Shown here: piece after piece, positions 8,912 to 18,656 of the stretch
Numbering within the stretch: the first letter of the stretch is position 1
How the letters are laid out: every line of letters begins with the position of its first letter
Assembly (NCBI RefSeq): GCF_003003035.1
Contig: NZ_PVTS01000009.1
Location: forward strand, 62,001-126,000
Direction: 5' to 3'
DNA length: 64,000 nucleotides
Source: Marinilabilia salmonicolor
Lineage (GTDB): Bacteria > Bacteroidota > Bacteroidia > Bacteroidales > Marinilabiliaceae
Notes under the pieces: model-generated
Told to the model about the DNA's origin: nothing
Databases searched by the model: none
Seen by the model: only the letters and a program-made list of their open reading frames with translations
Translations under genes and position numbers: made by a program

Positions 8912-10381
8912 TTACTCAACCTTTTTTCCCCATATTGCAGTTCCGTTCTCCATGATACCGGAAAAAAGAATGGTTTCTTTTTCGTTCTCCCAGTCCCATC
9001 CTGTAAAAACAATACATTTGGCATCGTTTATTTCAAGGTGTTCACCATCAAAGGTCCATTGATTAATACTTTCATGGTTGATTTTGCCATCATCGGAAAG
9101 TTCCAGCTTTTCAGATACGTTGAAAGCACTTTTGTCGTAGGTCCAACCTCCGGGAGGAATCTGGCCCTGCCAAAGCTCTGTTTGATCTACAAGATCTTTG
9201 AAATGTATGATTTCCCATGTTCCGGGAATTTCCCCGGCGTTAATGGTTTTATCTTTCAATCCGGCGTATCGCTCGGGCGAAACAACAGGCCATCCGGATG
9301 GAAGCCATTTCATCTCTCTGACATGCATTCTCATTTGCAAGTTATCAGGAGCCAGACGTCCCTGATGTAGCATGAAAAACTTTCCATCATCATTTAAAAC
9401 ACCACAATGTCCGTTCCCGGACCAGCCGGGGTGGTTTTCAAACATATAGGAGTGGGTTAACATCGGAAAGTTGTTTGTCTCTTCAGCCATGTCATTTCCA
9501 AAATAGTCCAGAAAAGGACCATCAGGATTGTCTGAGCGACCAACCCGTACATTGTAAAATGTAAACAACGGATCGTAGGAAACAAACAGGTAATATTGGT
9601 CAAAATCGGGATGGTAAATGATCTCAGGAGCTTCAATGACACGTGTTTCTTTATTGGCTCTGGTGGCAACCAGTTTTCCATTATCTCCCGGATTTTTTGC
9701 CAGTCCGGTTTCTTCATCCAGCTCCATGACATGCAACCCTCCAAAATAGGATCCGTAATGCATCCATACCTTACCGGATTTTTTATCCTTGATTACTGAT
9801 GCATCAATGGCATTCATCACACTTGTGGTGTCAGTTTTTACAACTACTCCTTTGTCGGTAAAGGGACCTTCGGGCGACGCCCCTTCTGCCAGGCCTATAT
9901 AGGATGCCTGTGAGCCAAAACTGGAAACAGAATAATAAATCCTGTAGGTATCATTGTGTTTGTAAATATAGGGAGCCCACATATTGTCAGCGCCTTTGTT
10001 GCCGGTGTATGAGTGAACATGGTCAATGGCGGGTTGAGGGATGGAGTCTAGCGCCCATCCTGTGAATTCCCAATTGACCAGATCTTTGGATCTGCGAATA
10101 GGAATATTTCCCATTTTTTCGTCAGTGTCGTTGAACTGAACTCCCCTTTTTATATAATAGGCATCGGTGGAGTAAACGTAATAAAAACTGTCCGTTTTGA
10201 TGATGGACGGATCATGAACGTTTGCCGTTCCCCACTGATCCTTAAAGGAAAGGGGAGTGATATCTGAGTAATCATCCTTATACGGATTGGCTTCAGGGGA
10301 TGAGGTGGTGTCATGCGTGCACCCCGATACCATCAGTAACATGGCCATTGAAGCAGAAAAAAGGAGTTTTGAAAAGATCAT
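8912..10381 (-). CDS. Glycoside hydrolase family 43 lipoprotein
   Basis: A 489-residue lipoprotein with lipobox MVSGC (Cys21). The five-bladed GH43 propeller shows the three expected acids: Asp57 in NVHDPSI (general base), Asp193 in NAIDASVI (pKa modulator) and Glu250 in RVIEAPEI (general acid). A C-terminal beta-rich domain of about 120 residues follows. Proteins of this type act on arabinan or xylan-derived oligosaccharides with inversion; arabinanase-like or beta-xylosidase-like activity cannot be separated by eye. The gene is divergent from hybrid regulator 1, the usual layout for a glycan sensor and its enzyme. Confidence 0.92.
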   Translation of the reverse strand: MIFSKLLFSASMAMLLMVSGCTHDTTSSPEANPYKDDYSDITPLSFKDQWGTANVHDPSIIKTDSFYYVYSTDAYYIKRGVQFNDTDEKMGNIPIRRSKDLVNWEFTGWALDSIPQPAIDHVHSYTGNKGADNMWAPYIYKHNDTYRIYYSVSSFGSQASYIGLAEGASPEGPFTDKGVVVKTDTTSVMNAIDASVIKDKKSGKVWMHYGSYFGGLHVMELDEETGLAKNPGDNGKLVATRANKETRVIEAPEIIYHPDFDQYYLFVSYDPLFTFYNVRVGRSDNPDGPFLDYFGNDMAEETNNFPMLTHSYMFENHPGWSGNGHCGVLNDDGKFFMLHQGRLAPDNLQMRMHVREMKWLPSGWPVVSPERYAGLKDKTINAGEIPGTWEIIHFKDLVDQTELWQGQIPPGGWTYDKSAFNVSEKLELSDDGKINHESINQWTFDGEHLEINDAKCIVFTGWDWENEKETILFSGIMENGTAIWGKKVE

Positions 10382-10420
10382 CGTAAAAATTTATTAAATT
10401 ACCATTAAATAAACCATTTT

Positions 10421-10428
10421 CAAATGTA
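10421..10428 (-). promoter_or_regulatory. Putative -7 box for the GH43 gene
   Basis: TACATTTG on the minus strand matches the Bacteroidota -7 consensus TAnnTTTG exactly, 40 bases upstream of the GH43 start. No TTTG is seen at the -33 position, which would suit an activator-dependent promoter. It lies in the 351-base gap shared with hybrid regulator 1; nothing else clear was found in that gap. Confidence 0.4.
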
Positions 10429-10732
10429 TCTACAATGCTGGTAAACCGGGAGGATGGAGCGTGAAAAGGGGGGGACATTTGAATAATTGTTTGGGGGCAG
10501 GCTTTAATATCTTTTGGTTTCTTTTAATTTTATCCGTGCCTAAAAGTGATTTTTTGCTTTAGTGCCGGCAATTTCTCCAATTGAGTAGGGGTTCTGATGC
10601 TTCCTTTACCGATTGTTGGATTGGGATATTGAAGCCCGGTGGATAGAGGGACTGTAGTCAGGATGATGAATTTTGATCTTAGTTTTAAAGGAAATGATAA
10701 AATATCAGAGGTGTGTTAATAAGAAAAAATTC

Positions 10733-13700
10733 ATGATGGGATTTCTTAAGAGGGTATTGTTCTTATTTCTTTTTTTGGTCTGGACTCCTTTACTTTTTTT
10801 TGTCAGGGGAGAGTTTAGTTACCATGTTCAGTATCTGACAATCGATCAGGGGTTGCCACAAAATACGGTTAATGATATTTTGCGGGATCAGGATGGCTTT
10901 ATGTGGTTTGCCACGGGGAACGGACTAAGTCGCTATGACGGATATGATTTTATGAATTATTGGAAGCCCGATTTGCCCTCGAATCTTGTAAATGGACTTA
11001 CGCAAAGCCATGAAAGTTATATCTGGGTGGGAACTTCCCAGGGATTGATGCGGTATGACAAGGTAAGTGAAGAATTCGAAAAGATTCTATTATCCGATGA
11101 TCCGAAGCAATCCTTCAATATTGTATCCCTTTATACAGACCGGAGCAATCGTGTTTGGGTGGGGACGTATGAGCACGGATTGTTTTTACTTACTGAAAGT
11201 GATGGTAAATGGGATGTCAGACATTATGATTCCTCTTCCAGCTTGCTGCCAGGAGATCATGTGGTCTCCTTCAGGCAGATGAAGGATGGCCGGTTATTGA
11301 TTGGAACCAACCATGGTATTGCTGTTTTTGATGAACAACGTTCCGGAATACATCTTTTTTCACATGGTGGATTACAAGATGCAATGATTCTCTCCATATT
11401 TGAGAGTCGGGAGGGCGACCTGTGGATAGGAACCTTAAACGGACTTTGGGTCTATAATCCTGTAACAGGCAGAGACGAATGGTTTTTTCATAACCCCCTT
11501 GATTCATCCTCACTTAGTCACAACAGGGTAAACTCTATCGTTCAGGATTTCAGAGGTAATATATATGTTGGGTCGCTGGGAGGTCTGGATGTTTACAAAC
11601 CGTCGGGTAATTCTTTTGAGTCCTTCCCTTTCAATACCATTGATGAGTTTTCTCTTAACAGCATTTTTATTAATGCCCTGGAAATTGACCAGGAGGGTAA
11701 TGTCTGGGTTGGCACTGAAAAGGGGGGTGTTAACCATTTCAATCTCTATCAGAAACCATTTAATTATATTATTCACGAGCCAAACAACCCCAACAGTTTA
11801 TCTCACAATACCATCAATTCAATCAATGGAGAGGGTGATATTTTATGGATAGGCACTGCCGGAGGAGGACTGAACCGTTTTAACCGACGCACCGGAGAGT
11901 TTGACCGGTTTCGGTATGAGCCGGGAAATTCTTTTTCCATACCCTCTGATTATATAACGGCTATTACCAAAACGCCGGAGGGAACTCTTTGGGTGGGAAC
12001 ATGGGGTAGTGGTCTTGCCAAGATGATGCCCGACGGAACATTTCGGACCGTCATTCCCCCAGTACCCGATCCTGAAACAAACTTTCAAAATGCTTTTATC
12101 TCATCGCTGCTTTACGATGCCGGAGGATATCTGTTTGTTGGTACAGAGGGTGGGTTGGCGATCTTAAATCTCAGTACTGAGAAATTTATCGATATAAACC
12201 AGGACGACAATGCCCTGGTGCAGGTTAGTGAAATTGGTTGTCTGATGAAGGATGACAGAAACAATCTGTGGATAGGAACCCGTGTGGGTTTGTTCAAGGT
12301 TACACTGGATGCGTTGAATCTGCCCCTCAATGCAAATTGTCCTGAGAGGCAGTTGCAGGTATTTAAAAGTAGTGCTGATGGAATTCCGGGCAATTACATT
12401 ACTTCGCTTGCCCGGGATATGGATGGAAATATCTGGATTGGCACCTATGGAGATGGCCTTGTAGAGGCAACTTCGGATGCCGACGGTTCAGATTATAGTT
12501 TTCGGCAATACAATAAGTCCGACGGGTTGAGCAACAATGTCATTTATGCCATCCAGGAGGATGTTGCCGGTTTTATCTGGGTTAGTACAGATTATGGACT
12601 GTCAAGAATAAATAGTGAAACCGGGCAGATTGATAATTTCTTTGCCGATGATGGCTTGCTGAGTGATCAGTTTTATTGGTCTGCATCATATAAATCTGAC
12701 GAAGGAGAGTTGTTCTTTGGTAGTATCAACGGAGTGAATCATTTCTTCCCGTCAGGTTTCCCGGTGTATCCTCATGAGCCTGAGGTTTCCATTTCTTCTT
12801 TTAAGATTTTTAACTCTGAAATTGAAGTAGGGGATAAAAGGAATGGTAACGTTGTGCTTAAAAAACCCGTTCAGGATGTTGAGGAAATTTCGCTCTCCTA
12901 CAAAGACAATGTGTTTTCACTTGAATTTACAGCACTGGATTACTTTCTTACCCGAAAGATTAAATATGCCTACCAATTGGAAGGGGTTGACCGCGACTGG
13001 GTAGAGGTAAGCTCCAATCAGCGATCTGCCTCCTATACCAATTTGAAAGGCGGAACATATCTCTTTAAAGTAAAGGCCAGCAATAGCGACGGCCGTTGGA
13101 GCGATGAGGTTACGACCTTGCGCATTACCATTCGTCCTCCGTTTTGGCAGACTACCTGGTTTTTGGTTTTGCTGACTATAGCTCTGATTGCCGGCACTAT
13201 TCTTTATATCAGGCATCATACCAAACGCTTGTTGCTTGAAAAGGAGAAGTTGGAGCGTACCGTCCGTGAGCGAACCGAGAAAATTGCCGAACAAAATGAG
13301 CAAATGAGGCATCAGGCGGAAGAACTTAAGGCTACAAATACTGACTTACAGCGAAAGAGTGATGAAGTGGAAGGCCAAAAGCTTGAACTGGAAGAGAAAA
13401 ACAGGGAAATTCTTTTGCAACGGGATAAATTATTGCAGCTCAATGAGGAAATTGAAAGCATCAACCAAAGCCGACTCCGGTTTTTTACCAATATCTCTCA
13501 TGAATTCAGAACGCCGTTAACGCTTATCATTTCTCCCGTAGAGCGTTTGCTGAAAGAAATGCACCTTCCGGGGATGGCCCATGAATTGCTGACATCGGTT
13601 CAACGCAATGCCCGAAGATTGAATCTTCTGATTGACCAGTTGTTGATGTTCCGGAAAATTGAAACGGGAAATCTCTCTGTCAGGATTTCCAATAACGATC

Positions 13701-15037
13701 TGTCAGCGTTTATATCCGAGGTTTTTCATGCTTATGATGTTTTGGCTAAGCAAAAGAATATCTCTTACCTTCAGGAGGTTAATCTTGAAAACGAGCCATA
13801 CTGGTTTGATGATGAAAAGCTGGAGAATATTCTTTACAATCTGCTTTCCAATGCTTTCAAATATACCCCGGAAGGAGGGACTATTAAGCTGAAAGTTACA
13901 CAGGAAAATGTGGAAGATCAGAAGCCTTCCTTGATCATTGAGGTTTCCGATACCGGGACGGGCATTCAGGAGGAGCAGATGGAGAAGATTTTTAAACGAT
14001 TTTACAGGACTGCCGGAGATTCGAACACCAAGGGTACAGGTATAGGTTTGGCGCTCACCAAAGATCTGGTGGATGTTATGAACGGATCTATTGTTGTTGC
14101 CCGAAACGGAAGTAGGGGAAGTCGTTTTATCGTGACTTTACCTTATCGAAAAGAAGACTTTCCCGGAGCAGAGGTGAATGAGTTGCCAACCTATGATTCG
14201 GCTGAAATCAATAATAAAGTGCAGGTGGTTTTGGATGATATTAAAGAGGAAGAGGTTTTTCTGGATGTGAATGAAGGCGGTAATGTTGATGAGGCCACTG
14301 TGCTGATAGTGGAAGACAACAAGGAACTGGCTCTTTTTATTGCCAACTCCCTGAGTGGTAAGTATCATGTACAGGTCGCTGAGAATGGTAAAATCGGGTA
14401 CGATATTGCCCGGAAGAATCCACCCGACTTGATTATTTCGGATGTAATGATGCCCGAAATGGACGGTATTGAGATGTGTCGTCAGATTAAAAACAATCTC
14501 TACACCAGCCATGTTCCGGTAATTATGTTGTCGGCCAAAGCTTTACTTGAAGATCAGTTGCAGGGGTTACAGTTTGGCGCTGATGATTATATTTCCAAAC
14601 CTTTCAATCTGGATATTCTGAAGGCGAAGGTTCACAATGCCATTGAAACCCGGCGAAAGATCAGAAGTCTTTTTACTGCGCAGGCCGATATCCCCCAGGT
14701 GAATCAGGAGAGTGAGTCACTGGATGATAAGTTTTTGTCCAAGGCTTACGATGTGCTGGAACAATCCTACAGCAATCCCGACTTTAGTGTGGAGATGTTT
14801 TCAGACAGTATGTTCGTGAGCCGATCGTTGCTTTACAAGAAACTTAAAGCGCTGGTGGACTTATCACCCAACGATTTTATTACCATTTACAGGCTTAAGA
14901 AAGCTCGTCCCTTAATCTTGTCCAAAGAGATGACGGTGAGTGAAGTAGCCTACAGTGTTGGGTTTAACGATCCCAAGTATTTTAGCCGTGTATTTAAAAA
15001 GTTCTTTAAGAAGACACCTAGTGAATATCTGGAGTAA
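10733..15037 (+). CDS. Hybrid two-component system regulator 1 (HTCS)
   Basis: About 1,434 residues joining sensor, kinase, receiver and DNA-binding parts. A signal peptide/anchor is followed by two seven-bladed propellers built of two-component-propeller repeats (DGFMWFATGNGLSRYDGYDF and many WIGT.GGL variants), a Y_Y_Y domain, and a transmembrane helix near 804-830. A coiled coil and HisKA follow with ISHEFRTPL (His923), then HATPase (NLLSNAFKYTPEGG, GTGIGLALTKDLV), a receiver with phospho-Asp1237 in ISDVMMPEMDG, and an AraC-type HTH at the end. It should bind a periplasmic oligosaccharide and activate glycan genes, probably the divergent GH43. The start is uncertain: an ATG at 10694 adds 13 residues, but 10733 gives the cleanest signal peptide. 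Confidence 0.93.
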   Translation: MMGFLKRVLFLFLFLVWTPLLFFVRGEFSYHVQYLTIDQGLPQNTVNDILRDQDGFMWFATGNGLSRYDGYDFMNYWKPDLPSNLVNGLTQSHESYIWVGTSQGLMRYDKVSEEFEKILLSDDPKQSFNIVSLYTDRSNRVWVGTYEHGLFLLTESDGKWDVRHYDSSSSLLPGDHVVSFRQMKDGRLLIGTNHGIAVFDEQRSGIHLFSHGGLQDAMILSIFESREGDLWIGTLNGLWVYNPVTGRDEWFFHNPLDSSSLSHNRVNSIVQDFRGNIYVGSLGGLDVYKPSGNSFESFPFNTIDEFSLNSIFINALEIDQEGNVWVGTEKGGVNHFNLYQKPFNYIIHEPNNPNSLSHNTINSINGEGDILWIGTAGGGLNRFNRRTGEFDRFRYEPGNSFSIPSDYITAITKTPEGTLWVGTWGSGLAKMMPDGTFRTVIPPVPDPETNFQNAFISSLLYDAGGYLFVGTEGGLAILNLSTEKFIDINQDDNALVQVSEIGCLMKDDRNNLWIGTRVGLFKVTLDALNLPLNANCPERQLQVFKSSADGIPGNYITSLARDMDGNIWIGTYGDGLVEATSDADGSDYSFRQYNKSDGLSNNVIYAIQEDVAGFIWVSTDYGLSRINSETGQIDNFFADDGLLSDQFYWSASYKSDEGELFFGSINGVNHFFPSGFPVYPHEPEVSISSFKIFNSEIEVGDKRNGNVVLKKPVQDVEEISLSYKDNVFSLEFTALDYFLTRKIKYAYQLEGVDRDWVEVSSNQRSASYTNLKGGTYLFKVKASNSDGRWSDEVTTLRITIRPPFWQTTWFLVLLTIALIAGTILYIRHHTKRLLLEKEKLERTVRERTEKIAEQNEQMRHQAEELKATNTDLQRKSDEVEGQKLELEEKNREILLQRDKLLQLNEEIESINQSRLRFFTNISHEFRTPLTLIISPVERLLKEMHLPGMAHELLTSVQRNARRLNLLIDQLLMFRKIETGNLSVRISNNDLSAFISEVFHAYDVLAKQKNISYLQEVNLENEPYWFDDEKLENILYNLLSNAFKYTPEGGTIKLKVTQENVEDQKPSLIIEVSDTGTGIQEEQMEKIFKRFYRTAGDSNTKGTGIGLALTKDLVDVMNGSIVVARNGSRGSRFIVTLPYRKEDFPGAEVNELPTYDSAEINNKVQVVLDDIKEEEVFLDVNEGGNVDEATVLIVEDNKELALFIANSLSGKYHVQVAENGKIGYDIARKNPPDLIISDVMMPEMDGIEMCRQIKNNLYTSHVPVIMLSAKALLEDQLQGLQFGADDYISKPFNLDILKAKVHNAIETRRKIRSLFTAQADIPQVNQESESLDDKFLSKAYDVLEQSYSNPDFSVEMFSDSMFVSRSLLYKKLKALVDLSPNDFITIYRLKKARPLILSKEMTVSEVAYSVGFNDPKYFSRVFKKFFKKTPSEYLE

Positions 15038-15451
15038 ATACTTTGTTTTCGGCTATGCCGGCTGGGACTTTGCATAATTTCCGGGATCTTGTTCATTTAA
15101 CCTGATTTATTCATGGATCTTCGTGATGAAATGTTCAAATGTTAAGAAATTCAAGAAACCGCAGGCAAATTTGAAGCAGGAAATAGTGAACTATTTTCAA
15201 ATCAAATTTGACGAGGACACTTGTATTTTTCCGATAGTTGAGGAATGAAAAAGATTATTTATGAAAAAAGCAGGTTAAGTGATTGTGCGACGATTCTCCA
15301 GCCTGTTTTACACATACGACAGGTTAGCATAAACAGGCTGATAGCTGTGGACCATATACCAATATCAAGGAATATCTATAAATACTACGATAATTTGAAA
15401 TATCGATTTACTAGCCGATTTGTAAATATATCGACCTTGAAGTCTATATTT

Positions 15452-15483
15452 TTTGACAATGTGATTTATTCGATTTATATTTG
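15452..15483 (+). promoter_or_regulatory. Bacteroidota-type promoter for satD-DUF3307
   Basis: TTTG at 15452-15455, a 20-nt spacer, then TATATTTG at 15476-15483. Both elements match the -33/-7 consensus of the Bacteroidota primary sigma factor. The start codon is 60 bases downstream. The rest of the 505-base gap from hybrid regulator 1 shows no convincing gene. Confidence 0.7.
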
Positions 15484-15542
15484 AGACTGACCTCAATAGG
15501 TTTGCTGACAAAATCAGCTGACTCTATTAAAAAATAAAGCGG

Positions 15543-16142
15543 ATGAAGGCTGTTATCACAGGCGATGTTATAGATTCCAGGAAGAGTGAAAATTTTGATT
15601 GGGTTGATTCATTGAAATCAGTCCTTTCATTTTATGGCGCAGCACCCGGGGATTGGGAGATTTTCAGAGGCGATAGTTTTCAGTTGATGCTTGATGCTGA
15701 AAAAGCCATTCTTGCAGCTTTTCATATAAAAGCAGTGATGCGGTCTGTTGCTTCTCTGGATGTACGCATGGGAATTGGGATTGGAACAGTAAAGTATCAG
15801 GCGGTGAAAATCACAGAATCAAACGGTGAAGCGTTTGTATTATCGGGAGGTTGCTTTGAGTCCCTGAAAAAACAGACTCTGGGGGTGAAATCTACTGATG
15901 CCTCATTGAATAAAGCTTTGAATATAATGCTTGGCTTGGCTTTACTGACGGTGGACGGCTGGAGCTCAACGATAGGACGGGTGGTAAGTGCCAGAATAGA
16001 ACATCCGGAGAAAAATCAACAAGAACTGGCAGTTTTTCTTCAACGATCTCAGAGCAGCATCAGCGATGCCCTAAAAAGAGGAGGCTGGGATGAAATAATG
16101 CTTTTTGAGGAATATTATAGAGAACAAATATCCTGCTTATGA
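15543..16142 (+). CDS. SatD-family protein, nucleotide-cyclase-like N-terminus plus helix-turn-helix
   Basis: A 199-residue soluble protein of the SatD family, first noted beside acid-tolerance genes in streptococci; its biochemistry is unsettled. By eye the N-terminal half follows the order of class III nucleotidyl-cyclase motifs. AVITGDVIDSR (Asp8, Asp11) sits at the first metal site, EIFRGDSFQL (Asp44) at the second, then DVRMGIGIGTV (residues 73-83), and NGEAFVLSG in place of the usual GDAVNLAAR. The C-terminal part, QQELAVFLQRSQSSISDALK, reads as a helix-turn-helix. It overlaps the DUF3307 membrane-protein gene by four bases (ATGA), so they act together. A regulator that senses or makes a nucleotide is the working inference. 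Confidence 0.8.
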   Translation: MKAVITGDVIDSRKSENFDWVDSLKSVLSFYGAAPGDWEIFRGDSFQLMLDAEKAILAAFHIKAVMRSVASLDVRMGIGIGTVKYQAVKITESNGEAFVLSGGCFESLKKQTLGVKSTDASLNKALNIMLGLALLTVDGWSSTIGRVVSARIEHPEKNQQELAVFLQRSQSSISDALKRGGWDEIMLFEEYYREQISCL

Positions 16143-16855
16143 TAACGCTGGCCCTGAAACTTCTGATCGTTCATTTTTTGGCTGATTTTGCAATGCAACC
16201 CGACAGCTGGGTGGTTGCCAAAAACAAAAACCGACAAAAGTCTCCCTTCTTGTATTACCATGTCGGGATTCATGTGTTGCTTTTATTGGTGGTTTTTCAG
16301 TTTGACTGGAGTTACTGGCCACTGTTTTTGGTCTATACCTTAAGTCACTTTACCTTCGACCTGGCAAAACTCTTTCTGAACGGACGTTTGAATCCGCGTT
16401 TTCTTTTTGCCATAGACCAAGTGGCGCATTTGACCGTCATCCTTCTTTTGGTCGGGTTTTATCATTCTTTCCCTATTGATTGGGATGCCCTGTTTTCCTC
16501 ACGCATATTTTTGATGGTTGCTACTCTGCTTGCGTTGACCTCCGTATCTTCGGTCATTATCAAACAAATGATGAGCCGTTGGAATGTGCAATCACTGGAA
16601 AATGATGAATCTTTAAAGAATGCAGGAAAATATATTGGGATGTTGGAGCGGTTGTTTATTTTCGGATTTATTCTGCTACATCAGTGGCAGGCTATTGGTT
16701 TTCTTATAGCTGCCAAATCTATTTTCAGGTTCAGTGACCTGTCACGGGCCAAAGACCGGAAGCTGACCGAGTATATGATTATTGGAACTTTTATTAGTTT
16801 TGGGCTGGCTTTACTGACAAGTGTTTTGTATTTGTATGTGGCGGATGCTCTTTAG
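16139..16855 (+). CDS. DUF3307 integral membrane protein
   Basis: A 238-residue protein with about six to seven hydrophobic segments. The N-terminal third has the DUF3307 pattern: LIVHFLADFAMQPDSW, then conserved His at HVGIH, SHFTFDLAK and DQVAH. Such spaced His and Asp residues in membrane helices resemble membrane-bound metal-dependent hydrolases of the YdjM type, but this is inference. The C-terminal part contains GKYIGMLERLFIFGFIL and a further helix pair. It is coupled to the satD gene by a four-base overlap, a pairing I know from other Bacteroidota and Firmicutes. Function is unknown. A family A repeat starts at its stop codon. Confidence 0.8.
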   Translation: MITLALKLLIVHFLADFAMQPDSWVVAKNKNRQKSPFLYYHVGIHVLLLLVVFQFDWSYWPLFLVYTLSHFTFDLAKLFLNGRLNPRFLFAIDQVAHLTVILLLVGFYHSFPIDWDALFSSRIFLMVATLLALTSVSSVIIKQMMSRWNVQSLENDESLKNAGKYIGMLERLFIFGFILLHQWQAIGFLIAAKSIFRFSDLSRAKDRKLTEYMIIGTFISFGLALLTSVLYLYVADAL

Positions 16856-17005
16856 TTTCTGTCCATAAACTAAGCGTTTATCCCGTGTTTGAACTAGAAA
16901 GTTCAAATTCAATGTGTATAGAAAGTCTAAACTGCAGAATACTATTGTATTTGGGGATTTATATTTTGAGCAACAACGCAGAAGTTGGACTTTATAGACA
17001 AACAC
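16855..17005 (+). repeat. Repeat family A, copy 4 (full length, MITE-like)
   Basis: About 151 bp from GTTTCTGTCCATAAACTAAG to ACTTTATAGACAAACAC, the same ends as the copy at 6801. The internal GAACTAGAAAGTTCAAATTC is shared with it. The element begins at the last base of the DUF3307 stop codon and ends just before the -7 box of the next gene. Confidence 0.75.
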
Positions 17006-17017
17006 TTTTTAGTTTTG
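16984..17017 (+). promoter_or_regulatory. Putative promoter for the DUF6377 gene
   Basis: TAGTTTTG at 17010-17017 fits TAnnTTTG exactly, 34 bases before the start codon. The only upstream match is a partial GTTG at 16984-16987, with a 22-base spacer, which lies inside repeat family A. The repeat may therefore supply part of this promoter. Confidence 0.4.
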
Positions 17018-17051
17018 GAGGGTTATAGTTGAATCTCTATTTATTGTTTTG

Positions 17052-18656
17052 ATGAAGTATTATTTTCTCTTTTTTCTCTTTTTACTGATTCCGTTTTCGG
17101 TTTTTGCTCAACCTGAAATAGATTCCCTTTTTCATGCGCTGGATGAGGCAATTGAACGGAAAGAGGAGTTTGAGGAGGATAAAAAGGGAGAAATTGAAAA
17201 CCTTTCAAATCAGCTGATGACAGTGAAAACAGCTTCCATGGAAGAGCGGTTTTCACTGACGGAGCAATTGCATCAGGCTTATTTTACGTTTAATTATGAT
17301 TCGGCCTTATTTTACTCCCGGCAATTGCTCGAAGTTGCCACCACATCAGGCCGGGAAGAAATGATTGCCCGGGCACAATTACGTATGAGCGAAACGCTGC
17401 TGGCCTCCGGACTTTTTGCTGTGGTTAAAGATTCTCTGGAGATGATCTCCTTACCCGGGCTGAGCGATAGCCTGCGTGCAAAGTATCATTACCTGAATGC
17501 CCGTTTGTACATTGACATGAATAATTATTACCAACGTCCGTTTTATTCTGAGAAATTTGGTCAGTTGGTAACTGCTCATCTCGATTCTGCGGTTCATTGG
17601 GCCAATCCTGAATCCCGACTCTGGTATTCACTTAATGGATTAAGATACATTTGGAAAATGAAATATCAGGAGGCCGAAGAAGTTTTTAAGGATTTGTTTT
17701 CCAACTTTGATGTGGAAGGCCGTCAGTTTGCGGTAGATGCTTCGACTTTTGCTTTTGTTTACCGGCAGTTGGGGCAAACTGAGAAAGAACTGGAGTGGCT
17801 TTTAAAGGCTGCTATCAGCGATATCAAACTGGCCAATAAGGAAACGGTGGCACTTCGCATCATTGCTAACCGGCTGTTTGATCAGGGCGAAATTCAGAAG
17901 GCAAGTCATTACCTGAATGTGGCGATTGAGGATGCCCGTGGGTATGGTGCTATACAGCGTGAATTGCAAATTTCCCAGATTCAACCGCTTGTGGAAGCCG
18001 CAAAGCTGGATTTGATTGAAAAGCAGAAATCCCGAATTCAAAATTTTGCACTGGCGCTTTCTGTGTTGTCTTTTCTAATTATTTTGACGCTGATTTTGTT
18101 GATGCGTCAGTACAGAAAAATAAAAAGAGTTAAAGACAAACTTCACCTTTCCAATAATGCTCTCTCGGAGACCAATGCCAAATTGCGGGAAGTAAACCTC
18201 ATAAAAGAAGAGTATATTGCCTTTTTCTTCAAAACCAACTCCGACCTGTTAGAAAAATTGGACGAATACAGACAGGCTATTGACAATAAGCTGTCTTTAA
18301 ATAAAGTACAGCAAATTGGCTCCATCATTACCCGTTCTGATATCAAGCGGGAACGGGAAGCGCTTTTCCGTGATTTCGATACCGGTTTTTTGAATATTTT
18401 TCCTGATTTCATTGCCAGGTTCAATGCCCTGTTCAAAGAGGAGGACCGCGAGATGCCTGAAAGCAGTAAGCACCTCAATACAGATATGCGCATCTTTGCG
18501 CTGTTACGTCTGGGAATATCTGACACGGATAAGATAGCCCATATCCTTAATTATACTGTCAATACCATCAATACTTACAAAACCAGAATCAAGAATAAAT
18601 CCATAGTCCCCAATGAGGATTTTGAAAAAGAGATTCTGAAAATTCAATCCATTTGA
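17052..18656 (+). CDS. DUF6377-type membrane regulator with TPR-like sensor and HTH
   Basis: A 534-residue protein. A signal peptide (ending FSVFAQ) is followed by about 300 helical, TPR-like residues, one transmembrane helix at about 331-353 (LALSVLSFLIILTLILLMRQY region), a coiled coil, and a cytoplasmic C-terminus. The tail RLGISDTDKIAHILNYTVNT followed by INTYKTRIKNK is a LuxR-like helix-turn-helix. Members of this Bacteroidota group are thought to be one-component transmembrane transcription regulators with a periplasmic sensor. It is directly upstream of GH13 and GH97 genes on the same strand, so control of alpha-glucan use is likely. A TTG three bases upstream could also start translation; ATG at 17052 is preferred. 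Confidence 0.8.
   Translation: MKYYFLFFLFLLIPFSVFAQPEIDSLFHALDEAIERKEEFEEDKKGEIENLSNQLMTVKTASMEERFSLTEQLHQAYFTFNYDSALFYSRQLLEVATTSGREEMIARAQLRMSETLLASGLFAVVKDSLEMISLPGLSDSLRAKYHYLNARLYIDMNNYYQRPFYSEKFGQLVTAHLDSAVHWANPESRLWYSLNGLRYIWKMKYQEAEEVFKDLFSNFDVEGRQFAVDASTFAFVYRQLGQTEKELEWLLKAAISDIKLANKETVALRIIANRLFDQGEIQKASHYLNVAIEDARGYGAIQRELQISQIQPLVEAAKLDLIEKQKSRIQNFALALSVLSFLIILTLILLMRQYRKIKRVKDKLHLSNNALSETNAKLREVNLIKEEYIAFFFKTNSDLLEKLDEYRQAIDNKLSLNKVQQIGSIITRSDIKREREALFRDFDTGFLNIFPDFIARFNALFKEEDREMPESSKHLNTDMRIFALLRLGISDTDKIAHILNYTVNTINTYKTRIKNKSIVPNEDFEKEILKIQSI

Noticed and set aside
15245-15484. 79-codon ORF upstream of satD
   Set aside because: No motif, irregular composition, and it covers the satD promoter; treated as non-coding.
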